Part shown: piece after piece, positions 37,610 to 46,793 of the stretch
How positions within the stretch are numbered: position 1 is the first letter of the stretch
Layout of the letters: every line of letters begins with the position of its first letter
Assembly (NCBI RefSeq): GCF_009827435.1
Contig: NZ_WTYM01000059.1
Location: 147,094 to 211,093, forward strand
Direction: 5' to 3'
DNA length: 64,000 nucleotides
Source of the DNA: Croceibacterium salegens
Lineage (GTDB): Bacteria > Pseudomonadota > Alphaproteobacteria > Sphingomonadales > Sphingomonadaceae
Notes under the pieces: model-generated
Databases searched by the model: none
What the model was told of the DNA's origin: nothing
Seen by the model: only the letters and a program-made list of their open reading frames with translations
Position numbers and translations under genes: made by a program

Positions 37610-39370
37610 CTATTGCTGCTTGGCTACCGTGATGCCGGAGATCTGCGTTCCTGCGCCGGGATTGCCGGCCGGGACGTTGATCGAGAAGTTTCCACCTATC
37701 TCTTCGCCCGCGGGACCATAGAAGCGGGTGGTCAATGAACCTGCACCTGTTCCACCCTTTGTCAGATCAACGGTTGTATCGATGAAATCTCCCGATAGGG
37801 CTCCAGAGAAGTCGTACGTTCCAAAATCGATCGAGAGTGAACCGTTGCGTCCAGTGCCCGTAAGATCGAGAGTCCCTGACATGACTTGTGTCGAAAAGTT
37901 GACGTCGAAGCTCGACGTGCCGCTCACGTCATACTCGTCGCTGGTTGGCTGGTTTGCACCTGCACCGTAAACGACCCCGTGGTATTGCGCGCTACCAGTC
38001 CTCGCCTGCATGAGGAATTGTTGCGTCTCGAGCCCATAGACGAAGAAGTCCTCGTCCGTATGTGACGGCACTTGCGAAACGGTGAGATGGCCAAAACTCG
38101 TGTAGGTTAAAGCAAGTTCAGTGTTTGCGCTCCCTGGCTTGTAGAGTTGCAGGGAGACGTCCTGGGGGCCTCCTGACGCATCTTTGAGCGTTGCCTCGTA
38201 ACTCGTGAAGTTGGGGTTGCTCGAAGTGACAATGTCGGTTCCGTCAATCTGGCCGTGCGGAAATTGCGATGACAACGGTGCGAACAGAAACGACCCGTCG
38301 GAATGCCACGTGATTTGCCCGCTGCCGAGGAGCGTTTGCACATAGGTAATCGCTCCGGCCTTCCGCGTTACCGAGAACTGCGCGCTGGGCGCAGTGAACA
38401 ATTGATCGCGAACGAGATTTGTCATCGTCAGGTTCGGCATAGCTGCCCCCGGGACGCTCGTACCGGTGAACGATCCGGTCACCGCAGCGCCGGTAGTGCT
38501 GGTTCCGGAAAACGACGCACCGATCTCCTGCGCCTGGGGACCGTAAAAGCTGCCGGACAGGGTTCCAGGGATCTGACCGTACCGACCGCCGAAGACCGCA
38601 TATCCGGCAAAGGTGCTGTCGGATGCGGAAAGGTGCCCTGAGGCGAACATATCGATGCCGCCGCCATATGTCCCCTCGCCGGTGAGGAGATTGTAATCGG
38701 TCATGGTCGTGGTCTGTGCAGTGAAAATCCCGCTCGCGAAGTCGGTGGAGAAGAGCCCTGACCCCTGGAAAATTCGCGGTTCGTGACCGGGCGACGAAGC
38801 AAGGCCGAAGACATCGATTTGATAACCCGCGGTCCCGACCCGGGGGACAGCGGAGGCTGCGCTGTCGAGACCGAAGGTGAAGGTTGAAAACAGGGTATCC
38901 TGAACCGAACCGCTGATGGTGTTTCGCTGCAGGTAGGCCATGCGAACATACTGCGTCGCCGGGAGGCCGCTGTAGGGTTTCGAAACGATGGTCAGATAGT
39001 CATGACCTCCGCTTACGGCGATTGAGTATTGCGTGTCGTTCGAGGTCGTGCCGCTTACGTTCGCCGGGAGGAACTTGTCGCTAGTGCCTCCCAGCGTGAC
39101 GGTATAGCTCTTGTCGGTCGCGTCGTAGGAAATGGTGAGGTCGCCCAGCGACTTGCTTCCGCTTGCGACCGTTTTCGATGTCAGATCGAACGAAAGGTCG
39201 TTTGCGCCGGCATCGCTGGCGAACGTCTGGTTTGCCTTCAGATTGTCCATCGTCGTGTTGACGGCTGAGGGGGTGGGCGTCGGGGCCGGGGTTGAATTTA
39301 CACTTCCGCCGCCCCCACACGCCGAAAGAGAGACACTCAGCGCCACGACCAGCGCAAGTTTGCAACGCAT
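37610..39370 (-). CDS. TbpB-like beta-barrel lipoprotein, inserted beside typA
   Basis: 586-residue outer-membrane lipoprotein: lipobox LSAC (Cys18), a Gly-rich and PTPTPT-type linker, and two repeated transferrin-binding-protein-type barrel halves, each with an FYGP...EIG(A/G)(S/N)F block (near 277 and near the C-terminus). Surface-exposed lipoproteins of this class bind host or environmental iron and haem carriers or act as slam-dependent cargo; here the ligand is unknown. Start has GGAGG. Base composition is visibly lower than typA: bases 37801-37860 contain 33 G/C of 60, against 40 of 60 at 36841-36900. Flanked by the typA repeats, so probably acquired by insertion. Confidence 0.82.
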   Translation of the reverse strand: MRCKLALVVALSVSLSACGGGGSVNSTPAPTPTPSAVNTTMDNLKANQTFASDAGANDLSFDLTSKTVASGSKSLGDLTISYDATDKSYTVTLGGTSDKFLPANVSGTTSNDTQYSIAVSGGHDYLTIVSKPYSGLPATQYVRMAYLQRNTISGSVQDTLFSTFTFGLDSAASAVPRVGTAGYQIDVFGLASSPGHEPRIFQGSGLFSTDFASGIFTAQTTTMTDYNLLTGEGTYGGGIDMFASGHLSASDSTFAGYAVFGGRYGQIPGTLSGSFYGPQAQEIGASFSGTSTTGAAVTGSFTGTSVPGAAMPNLTMTNLVRDQLFTAPSAQFSVTRKAGAITYVQTLLGSGQITWHSDGSFLFAPLSSQFPHGQIDGTDIVTSSNPNFTSYEATLKDASGGPQDVSLQLYKPGSANTELALTYTSFGHLTVSQVPSHTDEDFFVYGLETQQFLMQARTGSAQYHGVVYGAGANQPTSDEYDVSGTSSFDVNFSTQVMSGTLDLTGTGRNGSLSIDFGTYDFSGALSGDFIDTTVDLTKGGTGAGSLTTRFYGPAGEEIGGNFSINVPAGNPGAGTQISGITVAKQQ

Positions 39371-39517
39371 ATCGACCCTCCAAATTATGGACGCACCTTC
39401 TTTCGCCCATCTGTAACTGTCAATTGTCTGAAAGCTTTAGAACATAAAAGATGGCACCCGCTGTTGATTTCACACTGCACCCGAATGTCCTGCGGTAAAT
39501 CGGTCGTGCTGATCTTC

Positions 39518-39865
39518 ATGGAACAGGGCGAGGCCGTGGCCTACGCGCTCAACGCGCTGGAAGACCGCGGCGTGCTGTTCGTCAGCCCCGGCGACAAGCT
39601 CTACGAAGGCATGGTGATCGGCGAGAACGCCAAGCCGCAGGACCTCGAGGTCAACCCGCTCAAGTCCAAGCAGCTCACCAACTTCCGCGCCAGCGGCAAG
39701 GACGAAGGCATCCGCCTCACCCCGCCGCGCAAGATGACGCTGGAACAGGCGATCGCCTACATCCAGGACGACGAACTGGTGGAGGTGACCCCGCAGTCGA
39801 TCCGGCTGAGGAAGCGCTACCTCGACCCGCACGAGCGCAAGCGGCAGGCGCGCGCGGCGGCTTAG
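39518..39865 (+). pseudogene. typA 3'-end remnant (copy 2)
   Basis: Encodes the last 115 residues of TypA unchanged, ending in TAG instead of TGA, but without the GTPase domain. The open frame continues upstream to a TTG at 39464 over unrelated sequence, so a short protein could be made, though unlikely. It is probably the original 3' end of typA left over after insertion of the 2.0 kb segment. Because all differences from copy 1 are silent, both ends came from functioning typA genes. Confidence 0.9.
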
Positions 39866-39947
39866 TGGAACCGTGGCGCGATTGGCAGCATTTCGCGCTG
39901 CCGATCCGCTCGCGGCCCACTAGTCCTAGTTACTGCAAGGACTCGCG

Positions 39948-40997
39948 TCAGGCGAACGAGCCTAGCCGCTCGAACACCCAGAACATGCTGATCGATCCGA
40001 TCGCGTAGGGAGCCAGCCTGCGTGCCTGAACTGGCCATTGGGGCCGCAGTGCGACGAGGCGCAATGCGACGAGGACCACGGCCACGAAAGCCAGTTGACC
40101 CAGTTCGACCCCGACATTGAAGCTGGCGAGCGCCAGCGGGATCGCGCTTTGCGGCAGGCCGATCCGGGCGAGCGCTCCGGCAAAGCCGAGGCCGTGCAGC
40201 AGTCCGAATATGAACGCGACAAGCCAGGGCTTGCGGCTGGTCAGCGTCGGCTTTCCTTCCACCTTTCGCAAGAGTTCCAACGCGAGGAAGGCGATGCTGA
40301 GCGCGATCGTTGCTTCGACCGGCGGGCCGGGCACGTCGACGTAGCCGAGCGCGGCCACGCTCAGCGTAATGCTGTGGGCAACGGTGAACGCAGTAATGGT
40401 CTTCACGATCCGCATCGCTCCGCTGGTGATGAGGATCAGCGCAAAGACGAACAGCAAGTGGTCAAAGCCCAACAGGATGTGTTCCACGCCAAGCACGAGA
40501 TAGCTTCGCACCACCGTCCAGAACGATGGCTCGGTATCTATCTCAACGCTCGCCTTGGTTGGCTGGAGCAGGTAGCTGAAGCGGCTGCCGTCACGCAGCT
40601 CGATTTCGGCAAGGACGTCGATTGCCGAATTGCCGAGCCCGTCGATAGTGAGCGTGCTGCCGGGGAGCGGCCCCTCTCCATCGAGATGGTAGTGAAAGAC
40701 GACGAAGCCTTCGATCAGCGCGCCGTCGTCGGTCTCCTTGAGCGTGAAGCCCGGTCCGAAGCGCGGGGCGATATCGAGGACCGTATCGTCTGTTCTGGGC
40801 ACCTTCCACAGGACGTCGTAGCTGTCGGGGCCGATCTCGCGCACCTGCAGATAGGCGGGGCGGATTTCATGCGCCTGGGCTGCAGGGACGGCGGCAAGGA
40901 AACATAGGGCGAGCAGGGCAAGGAAGCGCCACACCGGCCGCATGACGGCCATGGACGCGCCGCAAGCCTGGCCAGGATCCCTCACGCGGCGGATCAT
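39948..40997 (-). CDS. HupE/UreJ family membrane protein
   Basis: 349 residues if it starts at 40997 (ATGA overlap with the PpiC gene); a start at 40952 gives a more normal signal peptide (MAVMRPVWRF... cleaved at AQA-HEIRP). Periplasmic N-terminal domain (HEIRPAYL... to about 190), then six or so transmembrane helices starting with GVEHILLGFDHLLFV; the His residues there and in GLLHGLGFAGAL are typical of HupE/UreJ, which take part in nickel/cobalt movement. The long N-terminal domain sets apart this subgroup from true HupE. Last gene of a three-gene unit. Confidence 0.85.
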   Translation of the reverse strand: MIRRVRDPGQACGASMAVMRPVWRFLALLALCFLAAVPAAQAHEIRPAYLQVREIGPDSYDVLWKVPRTDDTVLDIAPRFGPGFTLKETDDGALIEGFVVFHYHLDGEGPLPGSTLTIDGLGNSAIDVLAEIELRDGSRFSYLLQPTKASVEIDTEPSFWTVVRSYLVLGVEHILLGFDHLLFVFALILITSGAMRIVKTITAFTVAHSITLSVAALGYVDVPGPPVEATIALSIAFLALELLRKVEGKPTLTSRKPWLVAFIFGLLHGLGFAGALARIGLPQSAIPLALASFNVGVELGQLAFVAVVLVALRLVALRPQWPVQARRLAPYAIGSISMFWVFERLGSFA

Positions 40998-41848
40998 TGC
41001 GAGGCGAGCGCCAGCTGGACGTCTGCCGGGACGCCCTCGGCCGTGATCCGTACCGTGTAGCGCTTGCGCAACGCGTCGTATGCCGCCTGTTCGGCATCGC
41101 GCTGTGCCTGGTAGTCGTACTCTCGCTGCACGTATGGCCTGACGCTTTCGAAGCTCGGCTGGTGTGCATCTTCGCGCTTGTCGACATAGACAAGGTGAAG
41201 CCCGTAGCCGGAAGCGATCGGACCTTCCCACTTGCCGACGGGTACCTTTGCCAATTCCGCTGCGAAATCGTCACCGAACGCATTGGCAATGTCGGGCCCA
41301 GCCGTGACGCCCCAATCGTTCGGGACGCCCATCCTGTCTTCCTGCGCTTCGGGAACCGGATTGCCCTCGCGCAGCGCCGCGAGCGTGGCTAAGGCCGCGC
41401 TCCGTTCCGAAGTCAGGAAAAGGACCTGGCGAAATCCGATACTCTGCGGCTGGGCGAACAGGTCGGGACGCCTCTTCATGTAGATGCGCAGCTCGTCGTC
41501 CGTGACGGGCTTCATCAGCCGCGAGACATCGCCTGCGACTGCCTCCATCTTCTGCGCCAGCCTGCGCTTGATGATTTCGTCGTTCTGGTCGAGGTTCATG
41601 CGCATGGCTTCGAGGTAAAAGATTTCCTTCCGCAAATGCCGGTCGATGATCGCCTTGACGTCGTCAGGTGAGGGGTCGCGTTTCCATTCCGCCTTCCACA
41701 GCGCTTTCAGATGGTCGAGCTGAGGCTGGTCGATAACGATCTCATCGACCGGCGGCCTGGGCGGATTGATCCAGTACCAAGCCGCGAAAATCAGGGCCCC
41801 GAGAGCGATGAAATGGACGAGCGGTTCGCGAACCAGTCTGGCTAACAT
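40994..41848 (-). CDS. Membrane-anchored PpiC-type peptidylprolyl isomerase
   Basis: 284-residue protein: an N-terminal uncleaved anchor (about 10-27, FIALGALIFAAWYW), a SurA-like helical part, and a parvulin domain (about 125-240) with VLFLTSERSA, WGVTAGPDIANAFGDDFAAELAKVPVGKWEGPIASGYGLHLV. It would fold a periplasmic or outer-membrane client. Overlaps the HupE gene by four bases and lies six bases behind the DUF3604 gene, so client is probably one of those products. Confidence 0.87.
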   Translation of the reverse strand: MLARLVREPLVHFIALGALIFAAWYWINPPRPPVDEIVIDQPQLDHLKALWKAEWKRDPSPDDVKAIIDRHLRKEIFYLEAMRMNLDQNDEIIKRRLAQKMEAVAGDVSRLMKPVTDDELRIYMKRRPDLFAQPQSIGFRQVLFLTSERSAALATLAALREGNPVPEAQEDRMGVPNDWGVTAGPDIANAFGDDFAAELAKVPVGKWEGPIASGYGLHLVYVDKREDAHQPSFESVRPYVQREYDYQAQRDAEQAAYDALRKRYTVRITAEGVPADVQLALASQ

Positions 41849-41854
41849 GCGTCC

Positions 41855-43708
41855 TCAGTTCACCTCATGCCAGATCGGCGAGCCCCAGGCGCGCTCCACG
41901 ATCTCCTTCTTGACGTCCGGCTGGAACTTCACGCCGAATTTGAGTTCGTCGTAAAGGTTCCAGCGTGCCGTCGGAAGTTGCAGCACGCGAATGTAGTAAT
42001 AGGCGTTCTGGTTCGGATCGTAGTCCGGATCGGTCCACACGCCCATCAGTTCGGCGCTGCCCTTGGTGGTGTTGAACTTGCCCGTCTTCAGGTCGATGGG
42101 GGCGTTGATCGGCTCGACCGTCCCATCGGCGCGAAGGCGATTGCCCGAAGCGACGACGTTGTAGACCTTGTCCTTGATTTCGCCGTTCTCGTACCAGCCC
42201 TTGACGATCTGGATGCGGTCGAGGTTGGGTCCGATCGGATCCTTTACCGCCCAGACCAGCAGTTGCGGCGCCCTTGTGCCGGTGTAGTTCCCGCCCATCG
42301 GCACGCCCTTAGCATAGCCGTCACGAACCATGTCGGCGTATGAGGCGTAGCTCGAAGCAAAACCCTGGCCGGCGAAGGCGCGCACCTTCATGCGGGGGCC
42401 GCTGGTGGCGAAGGTTTCCTTGGCGGCCATGGAATCCCAGATCGCGCCGCGTGTGTTGGACGTAGCCCAAACCCCGGTGATTGCCCCGGGGCTGAGGTCG
42501 GAGACCTTCATTTCCCCTTCGAGGATTGCTGCGGCGCGGATTTCTGCCGTCTGGTCGGCCAGGCCGTGGCTGCCCACGGTCCAGTTGTCTTCTTCGACAT
42601 TGCCGGGTGCGCCGTTGTGGCTGTCCGTCCCACCGACGAAGCCGTACTTGAACGGGTTGATGCCCAAGTCGGTCTTGTACTTGAGACCGCGACCAAGACC
42701 GTAGCGGACGAAGTTCTGCTTCATGAACTTGCGATCGTTGTAGTCCTGAAGCGATCGCGCGTTCTCGAAATCGGCGAATTCGTCGTTCGGCCAGAAGTCG
42801 GGCACCACTTCGGAGTTGCCCTTGATCTGCATCATCTCGATCAGCGGTTCCATGGCCGCCCGCGTGGCCGCGTACTCCCGTGTGATCGGCTTGCCGCTGA
42901 GCGTGGCCTCGGTGAACAGCAGACCTTTGCTCTCGTTCGGGTTGTGCGGCATCGCGAACACCTTCACACCGGCGTCGCGCTGTGCCTTCATCCATGCCCA
43001 CAACTCTTCCGGATCGTCACCTTCGTTCGAGGAGAACGGGACTTTCGGCAGGTTTGTGTCCCGGAACAGGATGTTGCGATGGAGGTTGCCGCCGCCAGGT
43101 GCCGAGGTCCACTCGTAGGCGTGGATCGTAGTGAACTTGCCGGGCTTGTAGTTCCGTTCCGTGGCCTCGTAGTTCCTGCGCCAGGTCGTTTCGACGGCGG
43201 ATTGGCCCTGGAAGAAGGATGGGTGGGGGTCTCCGCCGCCAGCCAGCGGGGTCAGGACATACTTGCCGTAAAGCCCCAGCGCGGTTTCGAGGTCCGGTGC
43301 ATCGCGGAAGGACTTGGCGATCGGATCGTCGTAACCGGGAGCTCCCGGGTTCATCAGGCTGTAGGCTTCGCCCATGAATTCGGAGTGATCGGTCACCGCG
43401 ACGAAATCGAGCGGCCGCTTGATCTTGTGCATCGAGCCGTTGACCATGATTTCCTCGCCCTGGGCGAAGCGATAGGCGTCATCCGGCGTCAGGCGATTGC
43501 CGCCGATGAAGGCGTCCATGGAAACGCCCGTGTGCAGGTGTGTCTCGCCGAAATAGGCTTCCTTTAGCGGGTTCTGCGGGACGTCCGCGTCCGAAATCGC
43601 CGGGAGCACTTCGTGTTCCGGCCCGGTTACAACAGCCTGCTGGGCGGGGGCGAATGCTGCCAGTGCGATGATGAGTCCTGATGCGCCACACGCGAGAAGC
43701 AGTCTCAT
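41855..43708 (-). CDS. DUF3604 family exported protein
   Basis: 617-residue protein with signal peptide and a PHP-like DUF3604 fold: YFGETHLHTGVSMDA (His pairs for metal binding) near 55, VTDHSEF near 115, HNPNESKG near 250 and GGTDSHNGAPG near 370. These histidine- and aspartate-rich stretches suggest a metal-dependent hydrolase, but no member has an accepted substrate. Start 43708 gives better distance to AAGGGG than 43714. Operon: DUF3604, PpiC, HupE. Confidence 0.88.
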   Translation of the reverse strand: MRLLLACGASGLIIALAAFAPAQQAVVTGPEHEVLPAISDADVPQNPLKEAYFGETHLHTGVSMDAFIGGNRLTPDDAYRFAQGEEIMVNGSMHKIKRPLDFVAVTDHSEFMGEAYSLMNPGAPGYDDPIAKSFRDAPDLETALGLYGKYVLTPLAGGGDPHPSFFQGQSAVETTWRRNYEATERNYKPGKFTTIHAYEWTSAPGGGNLHRNILFRDTNLPKVPFSSNEGDDPEELWAWMKAQRDAGVKVFAMPHNPNESKGLLFTEATLSGKPITREYAATRAAMEPLIEMMQIKGNSEVVPDFWPNDEFADFENARSLQDYNDRKFMKQNFVRYGLGRGLKYKTDLGINPFKYGFVGGTDSHNGAPGNVEEDNWTVGSHGLADQTAEIRAAAILEGEMKVSDLSPGAITGVWATSNTRGAIWDSMAAKETFATSGPRMKVRAFAGQGFASSYASYADMVRDGYAKGVPMGGNYTGTRAPQLLVWAVKDPIGPNLDRIQIVKGWYENGEIKDKVYNVVASGNRLRADGTVEPINAPIDLKTGKFNTTKGSAELMGVWTDPDYDPNQNAYYYIRVLQLPTARWNLYDELKFGVKFQPDVKKEIVERAWGSPIWHEVN

Positions 43709-43843
43709 AGCCATATCCCCTTATCGACATCCGCGGTGCGGATGATCCTTCTGACCCGAGGCAACGATGCGACGACGGTCATTCTAGGCCGAGGCAATCA
43801 CGCGGGTATCGGGAATTTCCCCCCCCTTTTCTTCGACGAAGGA

Positions 43844-43963
43844 AAAAACCATTTTCCTACAGGCCCCTGTTTGTGCCTTGGCCTGACCGTTGAGGGCTTC
43901 GCCCCCAGCTACGCTTCCGGAAAGCTCGCGGTGGGCGGGGTCGGACCAGTCAGGAGATCCGAC
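43844..43963 (+). repeat. Dispersed repeat, copy A
   Basis: Shares AAAAACCATTTTCCTACAG, CTGTTTGTGCCTT and GGGCGGGGTCGGACCAGTCAGGAGATCCGAC with copy B (47838), and shorter blocks with copy C (52541), all in the same direction. It has about 24 extra bases in the middle. The ribosome-site-like CAGGAG is followed by a three-codon ATG-TTG-ACC-TGA frame instead of the small gene of copy B. The rest of the 500-base gap (43715-44214) holds no gene. Confidence 0.8.
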
Positions 43964-44175
43964 GCAGATGTTGACCTGACGGCGGAGCGTGGATCGACCT
44001 GTCGGCGGACGGGCGGCCCTGTTGTCGGAGTTCGTCGACGCAAGGCGGCCTTTCATCGCAGCCGCCCCATGCTGGTCGCTTGGCCAATCGAGTTCAGCTA
44101 CGCCGCAGCGCACTCCCGCAAATACCCTGCCACTTGAAGCTACGGAACGCCGGATGGTCCGGCGCTTCAGGTCTG

Positions 44176-44197
44176 ACGGGCGATCAAGATCGCCCGT
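44176..44197 (+). promoter_or_regulatory. Leader hairpin ahead of the outer-membrane protein gene
   Basis: Perfect 9-base arms ACGGGCGAT and ATCGCCCGT with a CAAG loop; the ribosome site AGGGAA follows 5 bases later. Could stabilise the mRNA or control translation of the 44215 gene. Confidence 0.55.
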
Positions 44198-44214
44198 ATG
44201 AGGGAATATTTCAA

Positions 44215-44820
44215 ATGAAGAAGACTGCACTGGCAGCATCGATTGTGGCTGCCTTTACCTTCTCCGGTGCGGCTCCTGCCTATGCCCAGGACGACAAAGC
44301 CTTCACCGGGCCCTGGGCCGGCGCGGTCGTTGGCTACGACACCTTTACCTCTGGCGACGACACCGACGATTCCGAAGATGGTGTCACCTACGGCATCGCG
44401 CTCGGCTACGACGTAAACCTTGGCGGCGTGGTGCTGGGTGTCGAGGGTGAACTGGCCGACAGCTCGGTCAGCGCTTCGGCCACAGACGTGCTGCAGGACG
44501 ACGACATGCTGACCCTGTCGGCAGGTCGCGATCTCTACGCCGGCATTCGTGTCGGTGTGCCTGTCAGCGAAACCATGCTGCTGTTCGCCAAGGCGGGCTA
44601 CAGCAACCAGCGCTTCGCCGCGACCTATGAACTCGATGACGAAGTCGAGAGCATGGGCGAGAACCTCGACGGCTATCGCATCGGTGGCGGCCTCGAATTC
44701 GACTTCGGGCAGCCGTTCGCCCGCATCGAATACCGTTACTCCGATTACGGTGCCTTCTCTGCCACCGATATCGAAACCAGCCGTCACCAGGTCATGGTGA
44801 CTGCCGGTCTGCGCTTCTGA
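44215..44820 (+). CDS. OmpA-like/opacity-type outer-membrane beta-barrel protein
   Basis: 201-residue protein with signal peptide (cleavage near AYAQD) and an eight-strand barrel: paired aromatic-rich strands (GAVVGYDTFTSG, YGIALGYDVNL, YAGIRVGVPV, GGLEFDFG, RIEYRYSDYG) and terminal Phe in GLRF. Acidic loop DDTDDSEDG near 49-57 is distinctive. Probable abundant envelope protein; function is unknown. Preceded by a leader hairpin and followed by a strong terminator, so it is a single-gene unit. Confidence 0.87.
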   Translation: MKKTALAASIVAAFTFSGAAPAYAQDDKAFTGPWAGAVVGYDTFTSGDDTDDSEDGVTYGIALGYDVNLGGVVLGVEGELADSSVSASATDVLQDDDMLTLSAGRDLYAGIRVGVPVSETMLLFAKAGYSNQRFAATYELDDEVESMGENLDGYRIGGGLEFDFGQPFARIEYRYSDYGAFSATDIETSRHQVMVTAGLRF

Positions 44821-44859
44821 CAAACGCACGACCCCCAAACCCCGTCCATCGGAAGCGCA

Positions 44860-44892
44860 CCCGCCCGGCCTTGTGCCGGGCGGGCATTTTTC
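44860..44892. terminator. Strong intrinsic terminator
   Basis: 10-base arms CCCGCCCGGC/GCCGGGCGGG around a five-base loop, followed by a T-tract (CATTTTTT). It ends the 44215 gene and lies just before the convergent LytTR gene. Confidence 0.9.
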
Positions 44893-44943
44893 CATGTCGG
44901 AGTGAATTGCGAGCGGTGGGCGATCCAGCGCGCTGCCGCGCCC

Positions 44944-45696
44944 TCAACCTTCCCTGCCGGTTAGCGCCTTCAGTACGTGCTTGACGTAAGTAGGTCCGAC
45001 CTGGACGATCGCCCCGTCGCGCAGCACTAGGTTGAGGCTGCCTTTGCCGGGACGCTCCAGCCTTTCCACCAGGTTCGGCCGCACGAAGGCGGAACGATGC
45101 ACCCGCATCAGGCCCTGCGGATCGAGTTGCGCCTCGAGCGCATGCATCGAGATGCGATGGAGATAGCTGCGCGTCGAGGTATGCAGCAGGACATAGTCCT
45201 TTGCGGCCTCGATCCAGTCGATCAGGTCCACGTCCAGACGCACCTGACCTTCCCGCTGCGCCACCCAGAACTCACGCGTATAGCGCGAGCTTTCGGCCAA
45301 CGTTTCGCCTCCGCGCGTGGCCGCTTCGTTCAGCCGGATACGTCGCTGGGCACGGACGATTGCCTGGCGCAAGCGGTCGAACCGGACCGGCTTGAGCAGG
45401 TAATCGGCAGCATCGACGGCAAAGGCGTCGGGCGCGAAATGTTCGAAGGCAGTCACGAAAACGATTTCCGGGCGATTTTCCAGCGGCAGGTCTGCCGCCA
45501 GCGCCATGCCGCTGCCGCCGGGCATCTGGATATCCAGCAGCACGAGATCGGGATTGTTCGCTTCGATCAATTCTGCGGCCCTGGTGGTATTCTGCGCCGT
45601 ACCGACGATCTCGACACCCTCGATATAGCCTAGCAGGTCGGCCAGGCGGTCGAGCGCCAGCTCTTCGTCATCGACCAGCAGGATACGCAGCGTCAT
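44944..45696 (-). CDS. LytTR-family response regulator
   Basis: 250-residue regulator: receiver domain (about 4-118) with phospho-acceptor Asp55 (LLDIQMPGG), Thr in VTAFEHFAP and Lys in LLKPV, then a LytTR DNA-binding domain (145-245, with HTSTRSYLHRI and HRSAFVRPN). Activated by the adjacent histidine kinase, whose stop it overlaps (ATGA). Last gene of a three-gene unit. The target could be the nearby outer-membrane protein gene or the pilus operon; not shown. Confidence 0.9.
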   Translation of the reverse strand: MTLRILLVDDEELALDRLADLLGYIEGVEIVGTAQNTTRAAELIEANNPDLVLLDIQMPGGSGMALAADLPLENRPEIVFVTAFEHFAPDAFAVDAADYLLKPVRFDRLRQAIVRAQRRIRLNEAATRGGETLAESSRYTREFWVAQREGQVRLDVDLIDWIEAAKDYVLLHTSTRSYLHRISMHALEAQLDPQGLMRVHRSAFVRPNLVERLERPGKGSLNLVLRDGAIVQVGPTYVKHVLKALTGREG

Positions 45697-46793
45697 CGCG
45701 GTTGTTCGATCACCAGCGGCATGCGCGCTATGGCAAGGTATGTCCCTTGCCGGCGTAGCGTTTCGATGCGACCGCGCTCACCGTATAGCGAGGACAGCCG
45801 CGCCTCGATATTGCGCAGGCCGATTCCGCTGCGCTTCTCGCTCAACGCGGGATCGGGGCAATGATCGTTCTCCACAATTAGCACCAGGTCTTCGCCGTCC
45901 TGCTGTACCGCCAGCACGATGTTCACGGTCTCATCGGTCTCTGCCACAGCGTGCTTGATGGCGTTTTCGATCAGCGGCTGGATCAGGAACGGCGGGATTC
46001 CGGCGTCGCGCAAGTGCGGCGGGCAATCGATGTCGAGCGCCAGCCGCTCACCGAAACGGATCCGCTCGATGGCGATATAGGCGGCAATGGTCTCCAATTC
46101 GATGTCGAGCGTCTGCGGGTCGTCGGGATCGCGTGCCAGGGTCGAGCGCAGGAATTCGCTCAGCGCTTCGAGCATGTGCTCGGCCTGCCGGTTGCGCTTG
46201 GTGATGACCAGCGAAGATATCGAGTTGAGAGTGTTGAAGAGGAAATGCGGGTTCAACTGGTAGCGCAGCGCCGAAAGCCGTGCCTGCTGCGCCAGCGTAT
46301 TGGCCTCGGCCAGCAGCCGGTCACGGTCGAGCGCCAGCCGGTTGTGCGCCAGCAGCGCGTAGATCGCGCCGAGCAAGCCGAAATGCGGGATGAAGACGGC
46401 GAAGTTGTTGGTCAGGCGAAAGATCGGGTCCGTGGATAGCGTGTTGCCTGGCTGGAACGATGCGATGAATCCGGCGGCGGCCAGGTCGAGCAGCGCCAGC
46501 AGCGCGGCGGCGGCGAGCACCGCCAGCGTCGCCACCACAAGCTTGCTTCGCATCTCGCGCTGGAAAACTCGCCAGATCGCGACGAACAGGGCATACGAAA
46601 TCGCGGTGCCCCCCAGCGAAATGGCTGCAATCGACAGGAACAAATACAACGAAGGTTCCTGCCCAGCCACGAACATCGGGATCACGAACAGCACGGACGA
46701 CAGCACCCAAACTACAGGCGTCAGCCAGAGGGCGAAGCGGCCTTCGCCCTGGCGCAGCAGCTGCAGCAGGTTGCCGTCAGTCTCCGAGGGCAC
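45693..46793 (-). CDS. LytS/YehU-like sensor histidine kinase
   Basis: 366-residue kinase: four transmembrane helices in the first 150 residues, no periplasmic sensor domain of size, then His_kinase domain with phospho-acceptor His183 (QLNPHFLFNTLN) and ATP-binding NENAIKH-type block (PLIENAIKHAV), GIGLRNI. Start is GTG at 46793, overlapping the end of the upstream gene by 17 bases. Pairs with the LytTR regulator. Signal is unknown; short membrane-embedded sensors often detect membrane or cell-wall state. Confidence 0.9.
   Translation of the reverse strand: MPSETDGNLLQLLRQGEGRFALWLTPVVWVLSSVLFVIPMFVAGQEPSLYLFLSIAAISLGGTAISYALFVAIWRVFQREMRSKLVVATLAVLAAAALLALLDLAAAGFIASFQPGNTLSTDPIFRLTNNFAVFIPHFGLLGAIYALLAHNRLALDRDRLLAEANTLAQQARLSALRYQLNPHFLFNTLNSISSLVITKRNRQAEHMLEALSEFLRSTLARDPDDPQTLDIELETIAAYIAIERIRFGERLALDIDCPPHLRDAGIPPFLIQPLIENAIKHAVAETDETVNIVLAVQQDGEDLVLIVENDHCPDPALSEKRSGIGLRNIEARLSSLYGERGRIETLRRQGTYLAIARMPLVIEQPR

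Noticed and set aside
39464..39517. A new gene start making a 133-residue protein from the typA remnant
   Set aside because: The first 18 codons are unrelated, no ribosome site is evident, and the GTPase domain is missing.
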